Source of the DNA: Chrysomallon squamiferum
Lineage: Eukaryota; Mollusca; Gastropoda; Neomphalida; Peltospiridae
Assembly (NCBI GenBank): GCA_012295275.1
Contig: CM022671.1
Location: forward strand, 13,557,178 to 13,621,177
DNA: 64,000 bases
Direction: 5' to 3'
Shown piece after piece: positions 36,854 to 49,200 of this stretch. Position 1 is the stretch's first letter, and each line of letters begins with the position of its first letter. The position numbers were made by a program, and so were the translations under genes. The notes under the pieces were generated by a model. The model searched no databases, had not been told where the DNA came from, and was given only the letters and a program-made list of their open reading frames with translations.

Positions 36854-39800
36854 ACATTTAAAATATTTAATGTCTGTTAAACGTTCAAACATTTTTATGG
36901 ATGCAAGCATTAAAATATTTTTTCATCCATGGGTTTCATCAGTATTTATAGATGTACACTATTCTTAGTACAAAATGAAATTGATCCTATTTTGTTGTTT
37001 TTTTTTTTTATTATTCTTTAATAGATAATGTTAAATAAATATGTAAAATTATAATAAAATAATAACAATAAGAATATATTATACAATGAAATTTATTATA
37101 CAATAAAATTTATTATACTGTAATTATGTCTTAAAAGTAATCAGTTAATTATATCAAATGCTGTTTTATTTAACATTCAAATGTATTTAATATTCTTCAG
37201 ATTGTGAATACTTTACCATGAAAAAAATGACGAAGGTATAGAATGAAATTCAAATTAGACATGAGATATCCTTTTCTAATTCTCTGAAATGCCTTTTGAT
37301 ATTGGGGCAGTTGTTAACACAGAAATCAGTCAACATTTAAAATATTTAATGTCTGTTAAATGTTAAAACATTTTTATGGGTGCAAGCATTAAAATATTGT
37401 TTTCATCCATGGGTTTCATTAGTATTTATAGATGTACACTATATTTAGTAGAAAATGAAATTGATGCTATTGTTTTGTTTTATTTTTTATTATTGTTTAA
37501 TAGATAATGTAAAAATAAATATGTAAAATTTTAATAGAATAACAATAAGAATATATTATACAATGAAATTTATTATACTGTAATTATGTCTTAAAAGTAA
37601 TCAGTTAATTATATCAAATGCTGTTTTATTTAACATTCAAATGTATTTAATATTCTTCAGATTGTGAATACTTTACCATGAAAAAAATGACGAAGGTATA
37701 GAATGAAATTCAAATTAGACATGAGATATCCTTTTCTAATTCTCTGAAATGCCTTTTGATATTGGGGCAGTTGTTAACACAGAAATTGTTTTATTTTTTA
37801 TTATTCTTTAATAGATAATATAAAAATAAATATGTAAAATTTTAATAAAATAATAACACTAAGAATATATTATACAATGAAATTTATTATACTGTAATTG
37901 TCTTAAAAGTAATTGGTTAATTATATCAAATGCTGTTTTATTTAACATTCAAATGTATTTAATATTCTTCAGATTGTGAATACTTTACCATGAAAAAAAT
38001 GACGAAGATGATATAATGAAATTCAAATTAGAAATTAGATATCCTTTCTAATTCTCTGAAAAACCTTTTGATACTGGGGCAGTTGTTAACACAGAAATCA
38101 GTCAACATTTAAAATATTTAATGTTTGTTAAATGTTAAAACATTTTTATGGATGCAAGCATTAAAATATTGTTTTCATCCATGGATTTCATTAGTATTTA
38201 TAGATGTACACTATATTTAGTAGAAAATGAAATTGATGCTGTTGTTTTGTTGTTTTATTTTTTTATTATTCTTTAATAGATAATGTAAAAAAATAAATAT
38301 GTAAAATTTTAATAAAATAATAACACTAAGAATATATTATACAATGAAATTTATTATACTGTAATTGTCTTAAAAGTAATTGGTTAATTATATCAAATGC
38401 TGTTTTATTTAACATTTAAATGTATTTAATATTCTTCAGATTGTGAATACTTTACCATGAAAAAAATGATGAAATTCAAATTAGACATGAGATATTCTTT
38501 CTATTTCTCTGAAAAGCCTTTTGACATAGGGGCAGTTGTTAACATGAATCAGTCAACATTTAAAATATTTAATGTCTGTTAAATGTTAAAACATTTTTAT
38601 GGATACAAGCATTAAAATATTGTTTTCATCCATGGATTTCATTAGTATTTATAGATGTACACTATATTTAGTAGAAAATGAAATTGATGCTATTGTTTTG
38701 TTGTTTTATTTTTTATTATTGTTTAATAGATAATGTAAAAATAAATATGTAAAATTTTAATAGAATAACAATAAGAATATATTATACAATGAAATTTATT
38801 ATACTGTAATTATGTCTTAAAAGTAATCAGTTAATTATATCAAATGCTGTTTTATTTAACATTCAAATGTATTTAATATTCTTCAGATTGTGAATACTTT
38901 ACCATGAAAAAAATGACGAAGATGATATAATGAAATTCAAATTAGAAATTAGATATCCTTTCTAATTCTCTGAAAAACCTTTTGATATTGGGGCAGTTGT
39001 TAACACAGAAATCAGTCAACATTTAAAATATTTAATGTTTGTTAAATGTTAAAACATTTTTATGGATGCAAGCATTAAAATATTGTTTTCATCCATGGAT
39101 TTCATTAGTATTTATAGATGTACACTATATTTAGTAGAAAATGAAATTGATGCTGTTGTTTTGTTGTTTTATTTTTTTATTATTCTTTAATAGATAATGT
39201 AAAAATAAATATGTAAAATTTTAATAAAATAATAACACTAAGAATATATTATACAATGAAATTTATTATACTGTAATTGTCTTAAAAGTAATTGGTTAAT
39301 TATATCAAATGCTGTTTTATTTAACATTTAAATGTATTTAATATTCTTCAGATTGTGAATACTTTACCATGAAAAAATGATGAAATTCAAATTAGACATG
39401 AGATATTCTTTCTAATTCTCTGAAAAGCCTTTTGACATAGGGGCAGTTGTTAACATGAATCAGTCAACATTTAAAATATTTAATGTCTGTTAAATGTTAA
39501 AACATTTTTATGGATACAAGAATTAAAATATTGTTTTCATCCATGGATTTCATTAGTATTTATAGATGTACACTATATTTAGTAGAAAATGAAATTGATG
39601 CTATTGTTTTGTTGTTTTATTTTTTATTATTGTTTAATAGATAATGTAAAAATAAATATGTAAAATTTTAATAGAATAACAATAAGAATATATTATACAA
39701 TGAAATTTATTATACTGTAATTATGTCTTAAAAGTAATCAGTTAATTATATCAAATGCTGTTTTATTTAACATTCAAATGTATTTAATATTCTTCAGATT

Positions 39801-41885
39801 GTGAATACTTTACCATGAAAAAAATGACGAAGATGATATAATGAAATTCAAATTAGAAATTAGTAATCCTTTCTAATTCTCTGAAAAACCTTTTGATATT
39901 GGGGCAGTTGTTAACACAGAAATTGTTTTATTTTTTATTATTCTTTAATAGATAATATAAAAATAAATATGTAAAATTTTAATAAAATAATAACACTAAG
40001 AATATATTATACAATGAAATTTATTATACTGTAATTGTCTTAAAAGTAATTGGTTAATTATATCAAATGCTGTTTTATTTAACATTCAAATGTATTTAAT
40101 ATTCTTCAGATTGTGAATACTTTACCATGAAAAAAATGACGAAGATGATATAATGAAATTCAAATTAGAAATTAGATATCCTTTCTAATTCTCTGAAAAA
40201 CCTTTTGATACTGGGGCAGTTGTTAACACAGAAATCAGTCAACATTTAAAATATTTAATGTTTGTTAAATGTTAAAACATTTTTATGGATGCAAGCATTA
40301 AAATATTGTTTTCATCCATGGATTTCATTAGTATTTATAGATGTACACTATATTTAGTAGAAAAATGAAATTGATGCTGTTGTTTTGTTGTTTTATTTTT
40401 ATTATTCTTTAATAGATAATGTAAAAAAATAAATATGTAAAATTTTAATAAAATAATAACACTAAGAATATATTATACAATGAAATTTATTATACTGTAA
40501 TTGTCTTAAAAGTAATTGGTTAATTATATCAAATGCTGTTTTATTTAACATTTAAATGTATTTAATATTCATCAGATTGTGAATACTTTACCATGAAAAA
40601 ATGATGAAATTCAAATTAGACATGAGATATTCTTTCTAATTCTCTGAAAAGCCTTTTGACATAGGGGCAGTTGTTAACACGAATCAGTCAACATTTAAAA
40701 TATTTAATGTCTGTTAAATGTTAAAACATTTTTATGGATACAAGCATTAAAATATTGTTTTCATCCATGGATTTCATTAGTATTTATAGATGTACACTAT
40801 ATTTAGTAGAAAATGAAATTGATGCTATTGTTTTATTTTTTATTATTGTTTAATAGATAATGTAAAAAAAAATATGTAAAATTTTAATAGAATAACAATA
40901 AGAATATATTATACAATGAAATTTATTATACTGTAATTATGTCTTAAAAGTAATCAGTTAATTATATCAAATGCTGTTTTATTTAACATTCAAATGTATT
41001 TAATATTCTTCAGATTGTGAATACTTTACCATGAAAAAAATGACGAAGGTATAGAATGAAATTCAAATTAGACATGAGATATCCTTTTCTAATTCTCTGA
41101 AATGCCTTTTGATATTGGGGCAGTTGTTAACACAGAAATTGTTTTATTTTTTATTATTCTTTAATAGATAATATAAAAATAAATATGTAAAATTTTAATA
41201 AAATAATAACACTAAGAATATATTATACAATGAAATTTATTATACTGTAATTGTCTTAAAAGTAATTGGTTAATTATATCAAATGCTGTTTTATTTAACA
41301 TTCAAATGTATTTAATATTCTTCAGATTGTGAATACTTTACCATGAAAAAATGATGAAATTCAAATTAGACATGAGGTATCCTTTCTAATTCTCTGAAAA
41401 GCCTTTTGACATAGGGGCAGTTGTTAACGAATCAGTCAACATTTAAAATATTTAATGTCTTAAATGTTAAAACATTTTTATGGATGCAAGCATTAAAATA
41501 TTTTTTATTTCATGGGTTTCATTAGTATTTATAGATGTATACAGTATTTAGTAGAAAATGAAATTGATGCTATTGTTTTGTTGTTTTATTCTTTAATTGA
41601 TAATGTAAAAATAAATGTGTAAAATTATAATAAAATAATAACAATAAGAGTATATTATACAATGAAATTTATTATCCTTTAATTATGACTTAGAAGTAAT
41701 CGGTTAATTATATCAAATGCTTTTTTTTTTTATTTAACATTCAAATGTATTTAATATTCTTCAGATTGTGAATACTTTACCATGAAAAAAATGATAATGA
41801 TGATATATTACGAAAATCAAATTAGAAATCAGATATCCTTTCGAATTCTCAGAAACGCCTTTTGATATTGGTGCAGTTGTCAATG
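36854..41885 (+). repeat. Satellite-like tandem array, 12 units of about 440-470 or 312 bp
   Basis: The marker TTACCATGAAAAA recurs at 37213, 37673, 37985, 38452, 38899, 39364, 39810, 40122, 40588, 41026, 41338 and 41777. Spacings are 460, 312, 467, 447, 465, 446, 312, 466, 438, 312 and 439 bp. Three 312-bp units carry the same deletion of about 150 bp, joined at GAAATTGTTTTA. Units fall into classes by the sequence after the marker (GACGAAGGTATAG; GACGAAGATGATATAATG; or ATGATGAAATTC), and the last two classes alternate as dimers of about 912 bp. The outermost units are the most diverged, as expected for an array homogenised from its centre. The unit is strongly AT-rich with no coding frame. 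Confidence 0.95.
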
Positions 41886-42777
41886 TAGTAGAGAGAAGTT
41901 GCATGTCACAGAAGTGATTGGCTCTGTGATGTAATATGTATGTCAGTTGTAATAAAATATAAAACTAAATGTTTGTTTGATTTTGTTAATTATTTCAGTT
42001 CTATAATTGTTCATTACACTTAGAATAATGTAATTCAGATATTTTAGCCATAGTATATTAATTGTTCTTTATTCATTTTGACTGAAGAATCTACAACTTC
42101 ATAATTATCAGTAACAGTTGAATTAAAATAAGTTGAAACAACTGAGACCAAAGATCAAAATTAACAAAACAAAGACCAATACAGAGGTTGAAAGAAAAGA
42201 AGACAAAACATTTATCTATAAAGATGTTTTTCAACTTTTTAGATTTTGTTTCCTTCTTTCTAAAAATAAATTGTACTGTTCAAAATTTTAGCTAAAACAA
42301 GCTTTAGCATTGAATTTACTGATTTTTTGGCATCACAATTTTTTGATTATCTGATGGAAATGTATGTTTTAAGCTTGAAAGACTGTTCTCCAGATTACTC
42401 TAAATTAACCTTGACTTTCAATTAAGTTAAGGCACTAGGGAAACCATACTAATTGCTGCTGGCAGGAAATGAATAATCTGATACACATTAATAAGGACTG
42501 CATTTTGGTATGAAGAAAGTTTGGAAATGTAACTTCATTATAAGACATGAGCAAAGGCTGAGCATTTTCACTTGATGTGTGTTGATATTTATTCCATAGT
42601 GTATGTCATAGTTCTGTTATGTAGGAGTTGTGGAAACAATGTAAAGGGTCTCAGGATGTATGTGTTATATACAGGTCTGTGTAAATTTTACAGGCATAGA
42701 TTAGGTTTCCAGCAAAATTTCCTTTTTTTCTCTTTTTTTTTTATAAGAAATGGTTTTATCGTAAACACTGTAGCACA

Positions 42778-42778
<1 letters not shown>

Positions 42779-42829
<51 letters not shown>
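42779..42829. repeat. (ATT)n microsatellite
   Basis: About 17 ATT units, roughly 270 bp upstream of the LAS1 start codon. Confidence 0.95.
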
Positions 42830-43009
42830 AATCAGTTTTTGTATAATAATACAATCTTATTTTTTTATTATTATTTTATTTAATGTTTTTTCGTCATTTT
42901 CATTTCGTACTGGGAAAGGAAAGAAAAACAACAAAACGTTGCCGTAAATGTTTTCTTTACACAAAACAAAATAAAATTTGATAAATTGGAAATACTATTT
43001 TTCAAACGC

Positions 43010-43068
<59 letters not shown>
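43010..43068. repeat. (ATT)n microsatellite at the LAS1 5' end
   Basis: About 19 ATT units ending 27 bp before the LAS1 start codon, so probably in its 5' UTR or core promoter. Confidence 0.95.
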
Positions 43069-43070
<2 letters not shown>

Positions 43071-43095
43071 GCTTAGCATTCTACTTTTTATTAGT

Positions 43096-44691
43096 ATGGA
43101 TCTCCAAGGTACGAAGGAATTACAAAACGGAAGAGTGAATATCAATATGGCTGCGTTCAAGAGAACCTCGGAACAATCAACAAAAGTGGTTCCATGGTTT
43201 GATAAAAATGAATTTTTTGATGTTTACGATGGTTTATTCAGCGATAATCTGCATCTAAGGAGATCAGCTATTAAAAAAATAACTGTCTGGAAAAGCCGTG
43301 TTCATCAAGATTTGTCAATTGCCATCGAAAGCACTGCAGCTTTAATGTCAGTGCTGTGCAATCACGAAGAAGCGCAAACACAAGGCTCAGTTCATGACGA
43401 AGATGAAAAACTTCGTTATCTGTACAGTATGGCATTAATACGGTTTGTTAACCATGTGACCGAAAGAGGCCAGAACAAAATTTGTGCCGTGCCAATTCAT
43501 GAGCTAGCTGAACAATATGGCATTCCTCAATGGATGGTTCGACTTCGGCACGAAGCAACGCATGGAAACTTGCCATCGATAGATATGCTATATTCTGGAG
43601 CTTTAACGGCATTACAATGGTTACATTCTGACTTTTGGATTGGTCATGTTTCGAAGCCTCCGTCGAACGATCTAATCGAATTAGCAGATAAAAACGTGGA
43701 TTCAACTACTGATAAACAGTTTCTGGGAATTTTGAAGACATTTGCAGATGAAAGATGCAAGCAGCTGCTTACATCTCAGAATACTCATTTGTATGATCCA
43801 TATAGAGTGCTAACAGATGAAGTTAAAAATATGTTAATGGTGATGGGTAAAACTGAATTAATAACTAGCATTTTAAATAATCACATAGTGTTTTCTAACC
43901 AATATTTTCAAGGTTTGGAAATCAGTGAAAATAACATTTTACATTTAGATACACTGTTATTACCTGAAAAATTGTTTGATTTATGGTATCCACTGATAGT
44001 CACACTGAAGATTTTAAAATTATTGCCATTTTTCTGTGAGCAGATGATTCATGCACTGGACAATGAAAATAAAATTAAAAACCATTTGATTGCAGGCTGG
44101 TTGATAGTAATTTGCAATGGGAATCACAATGGTAAGAAACTGTTCAAAGGAAAATGTAACCTTCCTTGGTTGTCACTGTTCAAACTATGCCTTCAAAATC
44201 CGAACAAGTTTACAAGGAAGATTGCAGAGGTATTACTTAGTAAAATGGATAGTGATGATTTACAAAAGAAAACAAAAATATTTGAAGACCTGTTGCACAT
44301 TTATTTTTCTGATGGTAAACACACAAGACAGAACTGCAGTGATGAGACCATTTACAGTGTTGCAGACATTCTGGCAAAGGTGCAGTCATGTAAGAATGCC
44401 ACTTTGGATGTAGAATCTCCACAGATTACCAAAAGATGGCAATTGAGCAGCATTCATTTTAACTGGTCATCAGTTCCACTGGGGCTTCTTCCACATCAGA
44501 ATATTACTTACAAATGTTTTGAGGTTGGTGATATTTCTTCTGATCAGTATTATCACATGGACGTTGATGAAGAAAGCAGATGTGGTTATGATGACACTGC
44601 AGATACAGATACAGAAACAGAAAGCAGTACCAAAACCTCATGGCCTGTAGAATACACCAATGTATTGAAGAAAACAATTGTTTTGTTCTGA
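43096..44691 (+). CDS. LAS1L: LAS1-like pre-rRNA (ITS2) endonuclease
   Basis: A single-exon frame of 531 residues. LAS1 is the HEPN-family endonuclease that cuts ITS2 during 60S ribosomal subunit maturation, working with the NOL9/Grc3 polynucleotide kinase in the nucleolus. The N-terminal Las1 domain is clear: VPWFDKNEFFDVYDGLF (33-48), an IPQWMVRLRHEATHGNLPS block (143-161) carrying the HEPN RxxxxH nuclease motif (R151, H156), and TALQWLHSDFW. The C-terminal WSSVPLGLLP segment is also typical of the family. It is shorter than human LAS1L (about 734 residues), lacking much of the low-complexity acidic region. A second ATG lies at residue 18. AATAAA at 44703-44708, twelve bases after the stop, suggests a very short 3' UTR. 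The next gene begins 0.8 kb downstream on the same strand. Confidence 0.93.
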   Translation: MDLQGTKELQNGRVNINMAAFKRTSEQSTKVVPWFDKNEFFDVYDGLFSDNLHLRRSAIKKITVWKSRVHQDLSIAIESTAALMSVLCNHEEAQTQGSVHDEDEKLRYLYSMALIRFVNHVTERGQNKICAVPIHELAEQYGIPQWMVRLRHEATHGNLPSIDMLYSGALTALQWLHSDFWIGHVSKPPSNDLIELADKNVDSTTDKQFLGILKTFADERCKQLLTSQNTHLYDPYRVLTDEVKNMLMVMGKTELITSILNNHIVFSNQYFQGLEISENNILHLDTLLLPEKLFDLWYPLIVTLKILKLLPFFCEQMIHALDNENKIKNHLIAGWLIVICNGNHNGKKLFKGKCNLPWLSLFKLCLQNPNKFTRKIAEVLLSKMDSDDLQKKTKIFEDLLHIYFSDGKHTRQNCSDETIYSVADILAKVQSCKNATLDVESPQITKRWQLSSIHFNWSSVPLGLLPHQNITYKCFEVGDISSDQYYHMDVDEESRCGYDDTADTDTETESSTKTSWPVEYTNVLKKTIVLF

Positions 44692-44702
44692 TAAGTGAAA
44701 AG

Positions 44703-44708
44703 AATAAA
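44703..44708 (+). terminator. LAS1 polyadenylation signal
   Basis: AATAAA shortly after the LAS1 stop codon. Confidence 0.6.
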
Positions 44709-45483
44709 AAAATATAAAAATTTCAAATATTATGTATTTTGATTTATTTACCTTAGATTGCTGTTATTTTAGTAAATAGTCCCTTTCTCTCTTTCTTTCT
44801 GTGTGCATGTGTGTGTACATATGTGTGCTTTAGAAAGCAAGCAACTATTAACCATTACTAAAACTAAACAAGTAATACTGTAACTTGTATCTGGTACCAA
44901 ATGTTAAGAAAACTCTTTATATAGTACTGTCCAAATAATATATATGTCCAGTTTCAGTTTTGACAATTTGCACATGGCTGTTTTGGAATGTTGGACTGAC
45001 TGAAATAAATACCAGACGGCCTGATGCAATTTACTTCATTAGCTCCCATCAGTCGAGTATGCCTCCATTTAAAAAACTAAATAACAAAATAAAAATTTCC
45101 AAAAAAGAAAAATGTATAAATGACATTAATGTTCCATTTCACTGATGTATTGTCCAATTAACTTATGTATGAAGGTATATTTTTAAATTCGTAATTTAAT
45201 AATAATAATATTGTTATTATTATTGTAATTTTAAAATTTTAGTTCAAATTAACTGATTTAGGAAAAATATAAAAGAAAACATATTGATTTAGGAATAGCT
45301 TGGAAACATTACCAAAGGGAGACAAACTACGATCATTTGAATTAATTCTTCTGCGTACGGAAAGAAAAATGCATACAGCAACATCGGTAATAGTCAGTGG
45401 GACGCATTGTCATGTGATGTCGTATGTAATGTTATTGAAATAAATACACAATAGCTGTCTCGTTTAAACAAAACTAGGATCTT

Positions 45484-46237
45484 ATGGCATCAGCAGAGAA
45501 GAAAGTAATCTCGCTGAAAAATGTTACCTGTCAGACGTCCACAACAATTACAGGAAACGGGGATTTCATAATTGATGTCGGTAAGCAATGCTATTCACAC
45601 AATACCGTGAATACGTACAGTGATATACATAACACATGATAATTACAGTGAATGTGGTACACTGAAATCTGCACAGAGATAGTTGTTACATTAATGTCCT
45701 GAATGTATCTGACACCGAAAGTAGGTTAAAGGAAAAATAGCATTGTTTAATTAGAGAATTTTAAACAGAATGATAATCAAATACCCTCATTATTTTCTGT
45801 GAGTAATAAAATGACTGTCAGTAATAAAATAATACTGAAAAGTAATAAAAATAAAATAGTGTAGAATCGATATTTAAATCAATAATGAATAAAGGGGAAG
45901 CTGCTATAATTTTGTGCATAAATAAAATGGTTTATGATTATCTATCAATCAGTATCTATAAAGCAGTAAAAAATTATTACAAAACTAATAATAATTAATA
46001 GTATGTTTATTTTAATAATTTATTTTACTAACATAACTGTATGACTCATGAATTAGGTATTTTTTATTTTATAATGTCTTTTCTTTATATATTATTCTGT
46101 ATTTTCTATATTAACATTTTAATTATTCATATTCATAATTGTTTTATTTGATTTTTAAAATTATGCTATGTACATAAACCTTTTATTTATTTAATGATAG
46201 AAAGGAAATCACCAAGAAATGTAGACAAACATAATGA

Positions 46238-46269
<32 letters not shown>

Positions 46270-49200
46270 TGGGCGTGTGTGTGAATTCTATTCTTGGCCT
46301 TTGTCAGCACAAATTTAATGAAATTTTTTTGTGATTTTTCATATGAACAGGTCTAAATTCTGAAGATACTGTATGTATGATTCAGAAGGATTGTGATGAG
46401 GAAACCAAACTATGTGTTCCATTGTTTGCAATTACAATATGGCCAACAAATGGGATTACCATTACACCAACCAACAAGGACTTGAAATGCTTTGTCAATG
46501 ATAAAATAATTACCTCAGAAACCAACTTATTACCAGGTGATATTATAATATCTTATTTATATTTCTATTTGATTGTATATAAGAAAAATATAGTATTCAA
46601 AATTTCATTTATTTGGTGTTTAGATAACTTAATAGATTTTATGGAATAATATATACAAGTTAAATAATCTTTTTTACACTTAAAACAACTGTGGATATAT
46701 AACTTAAGGAATGTATCTAGCAGTCAGATTGTAAAACCAGTTTTGTCACACGATCACTAGTCCTTTAGTGTATTGCCAGAAAAAAATAAAATTTTCAGTG
46801 AAATATACTGAAATGTGATATTCATATTTAGGCATTATATTATATCTAACAACAACAATGTTATTTTTAGTTTTTTTCATGACTTCTGAACATTGCTGCT
46901 AATTGTATGAGTTAGCTGAATTAACATGTATTTTTAATATGTGATATACTTCTATAAGAAAACACTTCAAATGTGCCTATCATGGATACAACCTCTGATC
47001 TCATCAGTGATGATTTCTGTCCAAGACAAGGAAGGTGAAAGAGTACCTTTTTAATGTATTTGGTTATATCTAGGATCAACTATAGAAATTGGAGACAAGA
47101 TATTACAGTTCTTTGATGGTCCTGTTCCTCGCATGCGAAGACATCTTCCTCCTACACCTGGAGTTTGTGTTTTACCAGCAGCACCACCAAAACCCAACAG
47201 AAAAACTGAAATTGTAGCCCCAGCTAACAAGGCAGTCAAAGTAAGCAGAAACATTCTGAATATTGTTTTTCTCAATAATATCATGTGTATTTAATTCAGT
47301 AGTTAGAAAACAAACTGTTGTTTTTTATTAGAAAGGTTTATACAATGAAGAAAGTTAAAAACCTCAGTTTGTGTTAAATTTTATTTTTGCTTATGATATG
47401 TTGCAAACTTTAAATTCAGTAATGACTTTGAGAAAATACTTGATTTGGATTGACTAATCAAGTTGGTTTAGAGTAAATAAATGTGACATTGAATCATTTG
47501 TAATTTTCATTTAATTTACTGAGGCTGGTTTACTTGTGTAAGAATAACATTCATTGTTTGTAAAATAATTGAGACACTATCTATTAAATTTGCATTTTGT
47601 ATTTCACTTGTTAGGCAATAACAGCTGATTGTAATTTATTTCTAAATGTATTACTCATATTTTTTGTTTATTAGGAGCCTGAATACTGTAACGTGTACAG
47701 AGACTGGTGTGTTGTTCATCCCCCAACCTTAGAAGAAGAGCTCATATCTCAGCTGGAAACCAAAGAAGAGGTAAAAGTTACACAACTCCAAACTGAATTA
47801 ACACATGAAATTGTGAATTATTTTTCATACTTTGGAAAGACAGATTGTGTCTCTGGGATGAGACCGTAGGTTGAGAACATATTAAAGAGTGAGCAAAGAA
47901 AAGTGTATGTAAAAAAATAACTAGATAGTGATTAAAAAATAGCCTATATAATGACTTTAATAGTTTTCATTTATGTTATTATAACTGTACAAACCCAAAC
48001 TGTCAACTGATTAAAAAGCATTAAAAAAAACCCCAAAAGGATATGGTAAACCAATATTTACTCATTTAGTACTGATGTAAATATAATACATTATTCAGTA
48101 TATGTAGGCCTGTTCATCAGTTAAATTGATTTGTTTATGTTTCATAAACCAAATATTACAGTTTTGAAGCTGTTATCAACATGTTGTTGATTATTATACA
48201 TTTAGATTGCAAATTTGGCAGCAAGCTACTTAAATCGACAGATAAACATGCACACAGATACTCGGATGACATCTGCTACCATGGATGAAGTTTTCAAAGT
48301 ACTCCAGGTTAGTTCTAACATTTACATCTGAAGTTTTATTAGAGAGAAATATAAAACTTTTTGTTCCCCAAAATCTTCATGTGTTATATAGAAAATAATA
48401 TTTTAATTTCTAGATTAAACATTTCTTCTCTGACAAAAACTCTCAGCATGCGTAATGTCAGTTCATTTTTTTCAAAAACTACACTTAATTGCAATTGGCA
48501 GGTAATGTGCCATCCTGCTTTTAGCACTGATGTGTTTTTTATCTTTTTTCTTTTCCTTTTTTTTTTGTTTCTTTTCATAATGACATTATCTCCATTTCTG
48601 ATTTCCTGGCTATATCTCTAAAAGTAATATACTTAAAATAACAGTAAAATACGTTTAAATTATTTTTTATTTTAATTTTGTTTTCCTATTATGACTTTGT
48701 TTGTCACAAGATTTAAGTATGAACATATAATTGATAATAAATACTGATGATGTTTAATCCTAGGATATAGCTTATCACAGGAAGGATATACTTGTTGCTT
48801 TTCTGAAGGAAATTGCAAGAGAGTTGAATGAAGTACCCAGTGAAGACAGGCCGCATCATGAAGCAGTCATCTGTCTTCTTGTAGAAATGATCAAACAATT
48901 CCTGGTAATATTTCTTGATGTTCTTCCTCCGTTAGGACTTTTATATTTTCTTATGTTTCAATTGTTTTTCAAAATGAATATTTTGTTTTCAGTTTGTAAA
49001 ACAATAATAATATTGGATAGCAGCTATACATTTAATATTGTAATATTCATTTTGAGATGAAATTTTGAATACTATATTTATCTTATTAAGCTTTATCAAA
49101 TAAATATATTTACTAAATAAAGTATTTACTATATCTATTGTAATCTTTGATGCTTAAGATTTAGCAAAGAAAGTTCATTACAGAGTTAGTGAATTTTGGA

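Larger units (their letters stand above)
41886..43095. other. Spacer between the tandem array and LAS1
   Basis: AT-rich, with two pure ATT tracts (42779-42829 and 43010-43068). It should contain the LAS1 promoter. No coding exon seen. Confidence 0.5.

Noticed and set aside
36854-41885. Considered as a CRISPR-like array
   Set aside because: Units are hundreds of bp long and contiguous without short spacers, in a eukaryotic genome; it is a tandem satellite-type repeat.
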